Source: Mobiluncus massiliensis (GTDB taxonomy: Bacteria > Actinomycetota > Actinomycetes > Actinomycetales > Actinomycetaceae). Taken from it: DNA of 64,000 nt. The stretch's first letter is position 1, and every line of letters starts with the position of its first letter. The position numbers and the translations under genes were made by a program. The notes below the pieces were generated by a model. It did not search any database. It was not told the origin of the DNA and saw only the letters and a list, made by a program, of their open reading frames with translations. The stretch lies in NCBI RefSeq assembly GCF_949769255.1, contig NZ_OX458329.1:1364001-1428000 (forward strand), given 5' to 3'. Below are positions 39,132-47,218 of the stretch, one piece after another.

Positions 39132-40019
39132 TTACAGCCCTAAGAACTCTTTAACCTTTGGGAGTTCACGTTGCATCTGTTCGTATCCGGCCGCAAAATT
39201 TTCTTCCAGCTTGGCGGGATTATCTTCGAAATTCGCAACTCCCATATGTTCGGGATAAAACACGTAGGCCTTGCCCTCAGCTTCCAAGCGCTCCAGTTCC
39301 GCCCGGGTCCGGTTGTAATTCGCGGGACGGTCTACCAAGGCCTGGGCCGCCCGCGGATAACGTGCCAGCAAAGACCGATAGGTCCAATCGGGCAGACGGT
39401 TTTCCTTCACATAATCCCGCGGTCGCGTCAGGATGACCAGGAACTTTTCGTAACCATCTGCCTGAGCCACGTCCAGGGGAATCCCGCCGCTGGGGCCTAT
39501 GGCACCGTCCATGCAGGCCTCCCCGGCGATGTAGGTGACCGGGGTGGCAATCGGCATGGATCCCGAAGCCTTGCACACATGGGTGAGCTTTTGTACCGTG
39601 TCCACCTGGTCTGAACTGAAATAGACATTTTCGCCACGCTCAGCGTTGTACACCCCAACACGCCACGCCGCCGGATTGGCCGCAAACCGTTCATAGTCCA
39701 GTTCCAGCATTCCCCCTGGCTCAGTCATGTCGTAGTACATGTGGTGAGTGTCAAAAATCCCTTTGCCTTTGATGGCGGTCTTCCAGCCGCCAAAAGCAGG
39801 ATCGGTAGAAACATCAATAAAGCAGCGCCGGGAGCGTTGGGGCAACCGGGCCAGATAGTTCACCAGGCAGGTTGCCCCCGCGGAGATCCCTGCCACGTAG
39901 TCCACATAAACTTCGGCCTCCAACAGGGCGTTTACTGCTCCCCCGCTGTAACTGCCACGCATGGCTCCGCCTTCAAACAATAAAGCTGTGTCAAAGACGT
40001 TGTTTTCAAACCGTTGCAT
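39132..40019 (-). CDS. Patatin-like phospholipase
   Basis: A 295-aa cytosolic Ser-Asp lipase. The glycine-rich oxyanion hole is EGGAMRGSYSGG, the nucleophile motif GISAG and the catalytic Asp in MDGAIGPSGGIP. The remainder matches the bacterial RssA/YjjU-type patatins, including ILTRPRDYVKE. It is a single gene, 58 bp from the YhgE/Pip pair on the same strand. The substrate is unknown. Confidence 0.9.
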   Translation of the reverse strand: MQRFENNVFDTALLFEGGAMRGSYSGGAVNALLEAEVYVDYVAGISAGATCLVNYLARLPQRSRRCFIDVSTDPAFGGWKTAIKGKGIFDTHHMYYDMTEPGGMLELDYERFAANPAAWRVGVYNAERGENVYFSSDQVDTVQKLTHVCKASGSMPIATPVTYIAGEACMDGAIGPSGGIPLDVAQADGYEKFLVILTRPRDYVKENRLPDWTYRSLLARYPRAAQALVDRPANYNRTRAELERLEAEGKAYVFYPEHMGVANFEDNPAKLEENFAAGYEQMQRELPKVKEFLGL

Positions 40020-40455
40020 TCCAAGTCACCCCTAATCCCATCGTAGGGCTTGACATGGTAATCCGCATCGGGAAAGTCACGCGTTTATTCCCACTTAGTC
40101 GTTGCAAAGCCCGTTTTCGTGTAGTCAGTGGGTTAGGTGAGCTGGAATCCCCTCTACTCTCCTATCTCTAAAACCGTGCAGTCACCATGTAGTACGCGGT
40201 GACTACATGCTCTGTAGCCACTTGAAGAGAGTATTTTCGCCCGACCGAAGAGCGACACGTCTGACCTGCGGAAACGCAGTTCGATTGCGAACAACTGACT
40301 ACATGAGCTGAAACGGCGCGAATGGGGTGGGGCGCTCCCCGACCCAAGAGTGACAAATTGCGAGTGAAGAGTGACAGCGCTGAACTGGGGAAACGCACAT
40401 ACTCACATCTTGGGTGACTACATTGACCGCATATCCACAAAACGGCGTCTTGGGC
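40020..40455. other. Intergenic stretch with scattered TGACTACAT motifs, no gene seen
   Basis: About 430 bp without a convincing gene. TGACTACAT occurs near 40200, 40300 and 40412, the first as part of an ATGTAGT/ACTACAT inverted pair. It marks the edge between resident genes and the accessory island; I see no integrase or tRNA here. Confidence 0.4.
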
Positions 40456-40854
40456 CTATGCTTCTTCACTCTTCAAGCGCTTGATAAACGCCTGGATCTC
40501 ATTTTCCCGCTGCTCTGTCGTGAGTGTTTTAACCATTTCAGTTAGCTTGTCCTGTCTTCTGCCCGCGTACTCTACAAGAAATTCTGCATATCTGGATGCT
40601 TTCGCACGATGTTCCTCTGGAATGTCGTCATCAACCTTAAACGCATCGGCATCTATGGTCGAATTTTTATCAGGTGCCTCATTCTCATCTGGCGCTGCAT
40701 CCTCGTCAGGTGTTGCACCTTCATCGGGTATTGCGTTCTCCGCAGGCGAAGTCACCCAAAGAAGAAAGTCTGCATACTGATTTGAATTCGAAAGGTCATA
40801 TGCGGCATCGTTAATTCTGATGACTATATTGCCAGCTTCATCACACGTAATCAT
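40456..40854 (-). CDS. Small acidic protein partnered with the PHP-ATPase, unknown
   Basis: A 132-aa soluble protein, strongly acidic. The N-terminus (MITCDEAGNIVIRINDAAYD) looks like a small beta domain. The middle is a Pro-Asp-Glu repeat (PDEGA, PDEDA, PDENE, PDKNS at a six-residue period), and the C-terminus is a charged helix. I recognise no family. Its ATG overlaps the stop of the PHP-ATPase gene (ATGA, 40851-40854), so both are made together. A regulatory or adaptor role for the ATPase is a guess. Confidence 0.75.
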   Translation of the reverse strand: MITCDEAGNIVIRINDAAYDLSNSNQYADFLLWVTSPAENAIPDEGATPDEDAAPDENEAPDKNSTIDADAFKVDDDIPEEHRAKASRYAEFLVEYAGRRQDKLTEMVKTLTTEQRENEIQAFIKRLKSEEA

Positions 40855-43385
40855 CTCTCGTCACCTACCTGAAAAATATATTTATTTAGACGCATCTTTA
40901 GATACCGTTCGCCGCCATCGAGGACATCGGCGATCTTCTGCTTTATCGCTACATCGTTCATCGTGCCGTGAGCGTAGCTGAAATTATCATCGTCGTTTTC
41001 GCAGACGATGACGTTACGCGCGTCGCCGTTGACGATGACTGGCGCCGAATGGCTTACTACGAAAAGTTGAATATCGAGCTTTAGCTTCTTCAACCTGTCG
41101 ATTAAGAAATCTTTTATGGTCGCTACGTCGATATTGTCTTCCGGTTGGTCTAGAACGATGTACATCGATTTCCCCTCGATGACCTCATCGTTCAGGAACA
41201 GCTTCAGCAGCGCCTGAGCTTTTGTCCCAGGGGACATGTCGTCCACCTGTTTACCGTTAACCGTTATGCCCGTTTTCAGCCTATCGGACTCGGCAACCGC
41301 ATTGTTAAGCTGGGCAAAGAACCTTTCGTAATGCTCTTTGAGGCTCTGCTTAGACATGCCCCTGAACTTGGTTCCGTTGAATCTTGCGTGCATCTCATCG
41401 CTGTCGTATTCATGCAGGAAAGCCTCAACAAGCGTCTGGGAATCTCGGCTGGATTGGCTGTTTAGGAGCTCGCCAAACTTATCGTCGAATGTCGTATCTT
41501 CGCTATAAGCCAGGGTGATGACGATGGAGTCTTTGCCATCCTTAAGTTCAACTGGTTTTATGGGGCTATACATCTTCTCGTAGGCGCTTCGAGCCTCACT
41601 GTTAAGCCATTCCAGAGAAAGCCTGAGCTCGGTGAGGTCATCAAAAAATGCGGCTACTTCATGCGTTTTCTCGCGGTACTGCGTAAGTGCTGTTGAGTCG
41701 CTTTCGCTGTTGTATTCGCGAGCTGTGGAAAAGAACTCCGTTATTAGCTGCTCGCGATTCTCGAACCAGTCAGAATCGATATCTTCCAGAAGGGTAGATA
41801 GGCGAGTGGTCTTTCTCTTCAGTTTTGACAGCTCTCCCTCGATGGAACGCGCTTCAGTCTCCAGGGAGGCGAAAAGTTCTTTATCCTCGGGATAGGTGCT
41901 TTTAAACGATATGGAAGCTGATGTTTTTGATGCAGCCTCCAGAGATTCCAGCATCTCGCCCAAATACGTCTTGGCCTGATTGATTTTGAGAATCTCTTTG
42001 TCTGGGCGCGAAGGCATTGCGATCGAGATACCCGAAGGGACTTCACTGTCGAGGTGGTCCATATGGATGGAGCCTGAACTATATTTTGTGTTGAAGGCGA
42101 GTAGCAGCTTCTTCTCAAGCTCGATGACGTCATTAAGACGTTTTTTCGCCTTCTTCGACTCGCTTTCCGCAGACTGCTTCAGTGGCGAGATTCTCTCGTT
42201 CAAAAATGGAATTTCCTCGTATTTGCCGTCCCTAAAAATACATTCGAGCTCACCTTGACCAAGGTACCGGCACTGCGGATGGTCCGTCGACGGCGTACCT
42301 CCATAGGTCGTGAACTTGACGCTGTCTGCATCCACAAACTTGGAATATGTGTCCAATCCCTTTCCGGCTAACAAGCTGGCAAGCAGAGTCTTGCCGCTTC
42401 CTCGTGAGCCAACAATTCCGTTGTACCCCGGTACGAAGGGCAGTGTGGATGTGTGACGGCTACCATCGTTGTGAATCACATCAAAGGACACTGATTTTAA
42501 GAATTCCGCGGTGTTTGTCTGGGGCAGCGCTGGAAATTGGTCCGAAGTTCTAATTCGACTTTCTGGGTCGCTTATTGCAAGTAGGAGTGATTCAAGGTCG
42601 CCATCGAAGTCTATCCAAGTGAACTTTGATCCGATTTCATCAAGTGCTTTTGCATCACTAAACAGAAGCGCAGCAACCGTGGTGTTGAGTTCGTGCGCCA
42701 GACCTTTTGAGATGTGCTTTCTGCTCTTCTCTCCGCCTTCGACTGCCATGGCGTGGCTGTAGTAGAAGAGCCTATCCTTGTAATCCAGGTTTGCTTGTGA
42801 GCTATTCGGTAGGTACTGGGACAGGCTTCTGTCTTTATTCTCGTGGAGAATGAAGAAGTGCTGGAGCGCAGATGCTTTCTCCTGAAAGTCTTCGAGGTAA
42901 ATTGCGATTCCTTCAGTCTGCTTGGAGAATGCCTTGCTTGGCAGTAGGGATAGGCTTTCTGCAGTCAGTCCGTCTGGGGAGCTAGGGTCGCTCAATATCG
43001 CATCTATAAATAGGTTTTTGATTATGCCTGCCATCTCAGCAGCCTTGCCCATATCAAACCAGACGATGGCGTGGAAGTAGTCACCTTTCCTCCCATTGCC
43101 GAGGGTGAGATGATATATGTCTATTGTCGATTGTTTTAGCTTGATATTGATTTCGACACCGCCGATAAGCGTCTTTCCATTTGCGTTCGTCTCGGAACGC
43201 AGCCGTCCCAACAATTCGACATCAATGTTGTTGTGATCCGTCACTGCCAACACATCGAGATCGCTATTCAGCACCTGCGACAGGAAAGACTCTTCATCGT
43301 AACTTCTGCTGTAGCACGAGCTTGAATGCACGTGCATATCGCATTTTTTGAACGTTCCCTTTGAGAGCCTCGCCACAGTTGTCAT
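40851..43385 (-). CDS. PHP-domain SMC-like ATPase (TrlF/Ppl-like), candidate defence protein
   Basis: About 844 aa. The N-terminal PHP phosphoesterase has metal motifs DMHVHSSSCYSR (16-27), LAVTDHNN and GGVEINIK. An ABC/SMC-type ATPase follows: Walker A VGSRGSGKTLL (about 325-335), a long coiled coil (about 400-590), and near the C-terminus Walker B MYIVLDQPEDNID (about 740) and VVSHSAPVIVNGD. This architecture is annotated as TrlF-family and resembles the single-gene phage-defence system Ppl as I remember it. I chose ATG 43385 (GAAAGG 8 nt upstream) rather than 43415. Confidence 0.82.
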   Translation of the reverse strand: MTTVARLSKGTFKKCDMHVHSSSCYSRSYDEESFLSQVLNSDLDVLAVTDHNNIDVELLGRLRSETNANGKTLIGGVEINIKLKQSTIDIYHLTLGNGRKGDYFHAIVWFDMGKAAEMAGIIKNLFIDAILSDPSSPDGLTAESLSLLPSKAFSKQTEGIAIYLEDFQEKASALQHFFILHENKDRSLSQYLPNSSQANLDYKDRLFYYSHAMAVEGGEKSRKHISKGLAHELNTTVAALLFSDAKALDEIGSKFTWIDFDGDLESLLLAISDPESRIRTSDQFPALPQTNTAEFLKSVSFDVIHNDGSRHTSTLPFVPGYNGIVGSRGSGKTLLASLLAGKGLDTYSKFVDADSVKFTTYGGTPSTDHPQCRYLGQGELECIFRDGKYEEIPFLNERISPLKQSAESESKKAKKRLNDVIELEKKLLLAFNTKYSSGSIHMDHLDSEVPSGISIAMPSRPDKEILKINQAKTYLGEMLESLEAASKTSASISFKSTYPEDKELFASLETEARSIEGELSKLKRKTTRLSTLLEDIDSDWFENREQLITEFFSTAREYNSESDSTALTQYREKTHEVAAFFDDLTELRLSLEWLNSEARSAYEKMYSPIKPVELKDGKDSIVITLAYSEDTTFDDKFGELLNSQSSRDSQTLVEAFLHEYDSDEMHARFNGTKFRGMSKQSLKEHYERFFAQLNNAVAESDRLKTGITVNGKQVDDMSPGTKAQALLKLFLNDEVIEGKSMYIVLDQPEDNIDVATIKDFLIDRLKKLKLDIQLFVVSHSAPVIVNGDARNVIVCENDDDNFSYAHGTMNDVAIKQKIADVLDGGERYLKMRLNKYIFQVGDER

Positions 43386-43691
43386 AGCTACAACCTTTCG
43401 TAGCATTCCTAGCATTTATGCGTTTATTTTCTCACTGCAAAACGAATAGCGGAAGCGCGCGCACTGGGATAGTGGTGACTTTGTGTTGCATTCGTCGATA
43501 ACGCTTTGCGTAAATCCTTCCCCAAACCATGACCTAGCGTGGCTTAGCGTGGTCTGACACCCCGCGTGGCTTTGCACATACAACTCTCAACAGGTATCTC
43601 TCTGCTTGTTACGTCGAATAGACGCGACTCTTTGGGTCTCGTTGCGACCCGAGGGCACCAGATGTAAGACGAGAGGACGGTAGGCCACCCC
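43386..43691. other. Divergent intergenic region between PHP-ATPase and HTH gene
   Basis: No gene is seen. It contains short direct repeats of AGCGTGG near 43533-43552 and a GGGTC/GACCC hairpin near 43638, and presumably the promoters of both flanking genes. Confidence 0.4.
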
Positions 43692-44024
43692 ATGAAAGAC
43701 GATATCCTCCAGATGCCACGCGACGCGTTCCCGGCACCCACCGGAATATCGGATAATGGTTCCGAAAGCCGCGAGAATGCCGGGACGAGGATACGGGGGC
43801 CTGCCGCCTCCTCGGCATCCGAAGCGAACGACCTGCCCGACGGCCTCATGCACGTGCCGCAGATCGCGGACTACCCGCACGTATCGAAGACGTCGGTCCA
43901 AAAGCTCATCGAACGGCAGAAGATCCCCGCAATAAGGATCGGGAGACTTCTGCGTGTCAGGAAAGACGAGCTGGACGAGACGCTGCGCGCCACGGGCAAC
44001 GACATTCAAGCACTGCCCATTTGA
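43692..44024 (+). CDS. Excisionase-type helix-turn-helix DNA-binding protein
   Basis: 110 aa. The C-terminal about 55 residues form a MerR/excisionase-like winged HTH (MHVPQIADYPHVSKTSVQKL, then IPAIRIGRLLRVRKDELDE), typical of Xis/AlpA-like or HTH_17 proteins. The N-terminal half is low complexity. The ATG follows GAGAGGACGG. No integrase is present, so it could be an orphan recombination-direction factor or the regulator of neighbouring cargo. Confidence 0.75.
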   Translation: MKDDILQMPRDAFPAPTGISDNGSESRENAGTRIRGPAASSASEANDLPDGLMHVPQIADYPHVSKTSVQKLIERQKIPAIRIGRLLRVRKDELDETLRATGNDIQALPI

Positions 44025-44036
44025 AGACGGGGATAC

Positions 44037-44924
44037 CTACTCCCATTCGCACGTTACCGGATTCCATGTCATACCATCTGCAAAACCGACATGCACAGGA
44101 TTGAAGAGTCTGCTTGCGAGTTCGACTGCCGCTTCAATGCTCCGAAGCGAATGGGGCAGGCCGGTCTGGGAGCACAGCCTTTCGTACTGCCGCTCATGAG
44201 GCGCGCCCCATTCATCTGGGATGCAGAACGTCTCAGGCAGGGCGATGCCGCGCACGGCGCCTTCCTGCAGCACACGCTCCCGCAGCTTTTCTCCTTCTAT
44301 GGAGCATGTCACCGCGTAGATTGCAATATCAACAAGATCCTTCACACGGGAGGAGGCTCTCCTGTCGTGCCTTTCAACCAGTGCACAGAGCTTATCCGCC
44401 AACGCGCTCTCGACGGGATAGACCAGATAGTCGCATACCGGCAGCCCTTCGACCTCAATCCTGTCCGCAGGGGTGATGAGCTCCGCACGTTCTAGGGGAA
44501 CCTCATCGACAACGAGGTCGATGGCAATGGGCTGCAGGCTCTTCGCGCCGAGCATGGGCTGGAAAACAACGCGCAATCCGCTCCGATATTTGTCCTCAAC
44601 CTTTATCGGGTCAGCGGATGCAAACGTGAACCGCATGTAATCGCCAAGGTCCGCAGAGGCAAGCCTCTTCAGCTCTTCGAGGGCACGCTCCAGAGAACGC
44701 TCCTTGCAGAGCAGATCGATATCCTTCGTCGCACGCGCGTCCACGGTTCTGGCGAGCATACTCTGACCGCCTTTAAGCACGAAAGCGTGATGCGGGTCGC
44801 TGAAAATACGGCAAAGGAGCCTGTGGAAATAGAACCCGGTCATGGCTCGACCCGTGTCGAGCGCCGATTGTCTGGTTGCCGCCTTTGCAGCCATCTCGAG
44901 TGCCGCTGGAGTCTGGTATCTCAT
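44037..44924 (-). CDS. abiEii: AbiEii toxin, nucleotidyltransferase
   Basis: A 295-aa type IV toxin-antitoxin nucleotidyltransferase. VLKGGQSMLAR (about 49-59) and ATKDIDLLC (Asp68, Asp70) are the GSx10DxD-like nucleotide-transfer motif, followed by DLVVDEVPLE and DKLCALVERHDRRASSRVKD, as in the AbiEii/AbiGii family. The start is the ATG that overlaps the AbiEi stop (ATGA), not the upstream ATG at 45101. Its last codons (CEWE stop) resemble the end of guaA at DNA level. It blocks growth upon phage infection in AbiE systems. Confidence 0.92.
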   Translation of the reverse strand: MRYQTPAALEMAAKAATRQSALDTGRAMTGFYFHRLLCRIFSDPHHAFVLKGGQSMLARTVDARATKDIDLLCKERSLERALEELKRLASADLGDYMRFTFASADPIKVEDKYRSGLRVVFQPMLGAKSLQPIAIDLVVDEVPLERAELITPADRIEVEGLPVCDYLVYPVESALADKLCALVERHDRRASSRVKDLVDIAIYAVTCSIEGEKLRERVLQEGAVRGIALPETFCIPDEWGAPHERQYERLCSQTGLPHSLRSIEAAVELASRLFNPVHVGFADGMTWNPVTCEWE

Positions 44925-45568
44925 CCAGCGCGCTCCATGTCGAGGTGCCGTTCCATGAGTCCGCGAATCACCGATAGCGATTCCTGCACGCTCTTCCTCT
45001 CCGGCTGGTCGGCGATTATCTTCACCAGGCGGTCGTAGTCGAGATTGCCCGCGGAATTGAAGGAGTCTTCCACCAAAGACCATTCTTCGTTGTCCAGGCA
45101 AAGGTCGACGAGCGTTCGCTCGGGCCGCGTAACAGGCAGCCCCTTAATCCAGCTCACATCGTCCGGGTCGACTCTTCTGATTGCGAAACTCGCGGATTTC
45201 ATGCGAGAGTTAATTCTACGCGGTGCGTAAATGCGATACGGTGACAGATAGAAGTCGCCGAGGTTCTGCAGACTTGCCGCAGTCGATCCGCCGATGGCGA
45301 TTCCGTCCCAGGCGCCGACCTGCATGCGCTCGTGGGTGAATGCGGCTGGATTGGTCAGCTTCCAGACAGCCGCTAGCTCGTCTATGAAATCGCCTTGTGA
45401 TCCGGCAAGCCGGTATGCGCCGTGCGCTATTCGCTCGGCTCGGCCGGAGGTCACGGCTTGGGACAGGGCATTGCGCGTGATTCCGAGCCGTGCGGCTTGG
45501 GCCGTGGTGAAGACGCCCTCCGAGGCGGAAAGCTCGTTGAGGGCTGCTATGTGATTCGAATAGCTCAT
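44921..45568 (-). CDS. abiEi: AbiEi antitoxin/autorepressor
   Basis: 215 aa with an N-terminal winged HTH (FTTAQAARLGITRNALSQAV, then ERIAHGAYRLAG) and a C-terminal antitoxin domain containing VTRPERTLVDLC. In known AbiE pairs it represses its own promoter and cancels the toxin. It is coupled to abiEii by a 4-bp overlap. No ribosome site precedes the ATG, and a -10 box lies 6 bp away, so the mRNA is probably leaderless. Confidence 0.92.
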   Translation of the reverse strand: MSYSNHIAALNELSASEGVFTTAQAARLGITRNALSQAVTSGRAERIAHGAYRLAGSQGDFIDELAAVWKLTNPAAFTHERMQVGAWDGIAIGGSTAASLQNLGDFYLSPYRIYAPRRINSRMKSASFAIRRVDPDDVSWIKGLPVTRPERTLVDLCLDNEEWSLVEDSFNSAGNLDYDRLVKIIADQPERKSVQESLSVIRGLMERHLDMERAG

Positions 45569-45603
45569 GTTGCAATTGTACGCTTTTAGCAGACATATGC
45601 AAC
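45569..45603 (-). promoter_or_regulatory. abiE promoter with flanking inverted repeat
   Basis: The -35 is TTGCAT (45597-45602) and the -10 TACAAT (45575-45580), with a 16-bp spacer and the ATG six bases after the -10. GTTGCA (45569-45574 on the plus strand) and TGCAAC (45598-45603) form an inverted pair bracketing the promoter, a plausible AbiEi operator. Confidence 0.6.
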
Positions 45604-45687
45604 CGCATTAAAAATAGAAGCTGTGGCGATGCTGTCCAAAGGATGCGACTAATTGCAACTAGATGCTATAAGACCCCACTAGATAGA

Positions 45688-46090
45688 CCTATTCCCACTC
45701 GGTGGTTATAGTTTTGCCGTCTCGTCACTCCAGTTGCACCCAGTTTTCGGCGGCATCTCGAAGTGAGTGCCGCTGAATGACGCGACGTCGCGTTTCATCG
45801 GCTTCGGGGACAAAAGCTGGGACAACTTCAAAAACCATTTTCAAACTCAGAGTATTGAGTTTTTATTTTTGTCCCAAGGGGCACGGAGAGCCGCCTTTGG
45901 AGGCTCGATATCGCCGAAAAACGCCCGTTTTGAAACTCAACCGCCTTTGAGCCTGCAAACCACCAGCTTCAACAGTAAGTGAGTCGACGCGGGTGGCTTA
46001 CGAGCCGTTCACAAAACCGCAGGCCACAGGTCTTTGTCAACGATAAGCAAAGTGAATAGTCTCAGGTGGCTTGCCCATGAGTTGGCGTAA
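45688..46090. repeat. Long direct repeat, copy 1 (island module boundary)
   Basis: About 400 bp that align collinearly, at roughly three quarters identity by eye, with 50441-50842 (constant offset 4,752-4,753). It starts with CTATTCCCACTCGGTGG, close to the 3' end of guaA, and ends around CTCAGGTGGCTTGCCCATGA. Conserved blocks include CATCGGCTTCGGGGACAAAA and TTTTTGTCCCAA, an inverted pair around a variable centre. I see no intact gene. Confidence 0.85.
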
Positions 46091-47105
46091 GCCTGTTTAG
46101 CAAAAGGCTAATCGGACACGACAGGCCGCCCGCATGGCGACGGCGTTTCCCGTGCGGGCACAAACAGCCCTGCGTGCCCTGTCGCGCGATATCCCAATGC
46201 GACGTTCAGAACCCTACCCGCCAAGCAGCCACCTCGCGAAATTCAGCACGAGCACGCCCTCCCGGGTATGGGGCTCATGCCTCGTGCGAGTGATGAGAAT
46301 CTTCGGGAATGCATCCCCGATGGATAGAATCGGCGCAATCTCCCTCTCGAGCGTCGAATCGGCGCCGATATCGTCGCTCACATACACTTTCCTTCCCGGT
46401 TTCGAAACTTGGAAGGCAGTATGCGCAAGGATGCGTCGAGGTGCGATCCCAGTCGTACCATGCCAGCAGAGATGTCGAGGCACATTCGTTCATGCTGCAA
46501 TGCGGGCATCGGAGATGAAAAACAGCCCGTCGGGTAGTCATGGGCGTGCGGGAGCCCGCATCAGTAACCTGCCTCCTCGGTTGTCCCTTCTTTGCATGGT
46601 CGTCTACATAAAGGAGGAACCAGCCATGCAGATCAGCATGCTTGCCCTTCTTGGGTCACGGACCGGGGAGGCGAGGGCCTCCGTCGGGACCGCCCCGAGC
46701 AACCGGCATATCCAAGGAATGACAAGGCTCGATCGCTGTGCTGGTCAGGATGCCGAAGCGGGCCGTCCGCCAATCGGAATGCGGGTCAGGATGCTGCAAC
46801 GTGATTCCAGCTGCAGGATACGGCTCCTTTGCGGTTGCCGCAAAACCTGCTGGCAACATTCTTACTATCCGAATGATGTACGCATCCCTTGGGATCGTTT
46901 CGCCTGACCAGGGCCATCTTCAGCGCCTCATCGGCCAGCTCGGCAGGCGCCTCTTCCACGCGTAATAGCCCTGGCGGGTCACCTATGCAACCAAAGATAC
47001 AAAAGGAATCGAATGGCCAGAGAGGATTGCCCTTACCGATGCTCGATTCTTGACAGGCAAACTCAAGCCTCGTTAATATTACATGGTTTGCCAGACCGAA
47101 TTAAC
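46091..47105. other. Gene-poor stretch within the island
   Basis: It contains a decayed DUF4143 gene end (listed separately), a GCCCGCA/TGCGGGC hairpin near 46130-46160 and otherwise no convincing gene. Several frames of 60-90 codons exist but show no family resemblance or ribosome sites. Confidence 0.45.
46214..46483 (-). pseudogene. C-terminal remnant of a DUF4143 ATPase
   Basis: The last about 65 codons (from about 46417) read GRKVYVSDDIGADSTLERE, then APILSIGDAFPKILITR and VLNFARWLLGG. This matches the C-terminal end of DUF4143 proteins (RVYVQVA..REREFxPLLAIxDNYPKxVIT pattern). The ATPase part is absent and upstream frames are shifted. Confidence 0.65.
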
Positions 47106-47108
47106 AAA

Positions 47109-47190
47109 GGAGGGGTGTCGTGGTTGGTCTTTTCCGCACGTGGATGAGCGCCTAGAAAGCGGCGCTGTTGTGGCGTCGCGCTGTTTTTCT
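47109..47190 (+). promoter_or_regulatory. Candidate leader peptide and attenuator upstream of the mef-like gene
   Basis: GGAGGGG (47109-47115) precedes a GTG at 47120 that opens an 11-residue peptide, MVGLFRTWMSA, ending TAG at 47155. A bulged stem (AGCGGCG with CGCGCT, about 47158-47183) followed by GTTTTT comes next. A short peptide followed by a terminator-like hairpin is how mef/msr and related genes are induced by macrolides through ribosome stalling. Confidence 0.55.
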
Positions 47191-47218
47191 GCACGCCATT
47201 TCACGATTGGACATAACC

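Noticed and set aside
40198-40420. TGACTACAT copies as iterons of a replication origin
   Set aside because: Only three spaced copies, no Rep gene and no AT-rich core; there is not enough to support an origin.
44924-45101. Upstream extension of AbiEii to 45101
   Set aside because: The added 59 residues are low-complexity out-of-frame AbiEi sequence; the ATG overlapping the AbiEi stop fits the family N-terminus.
46134-46907. A 257-codon plus frame in the gene-poor part of the island
   Set aside because: It is Arg/Ser-rich with no family resemblance, and overlaps the DUF4143 remnant read on the opposite strand.
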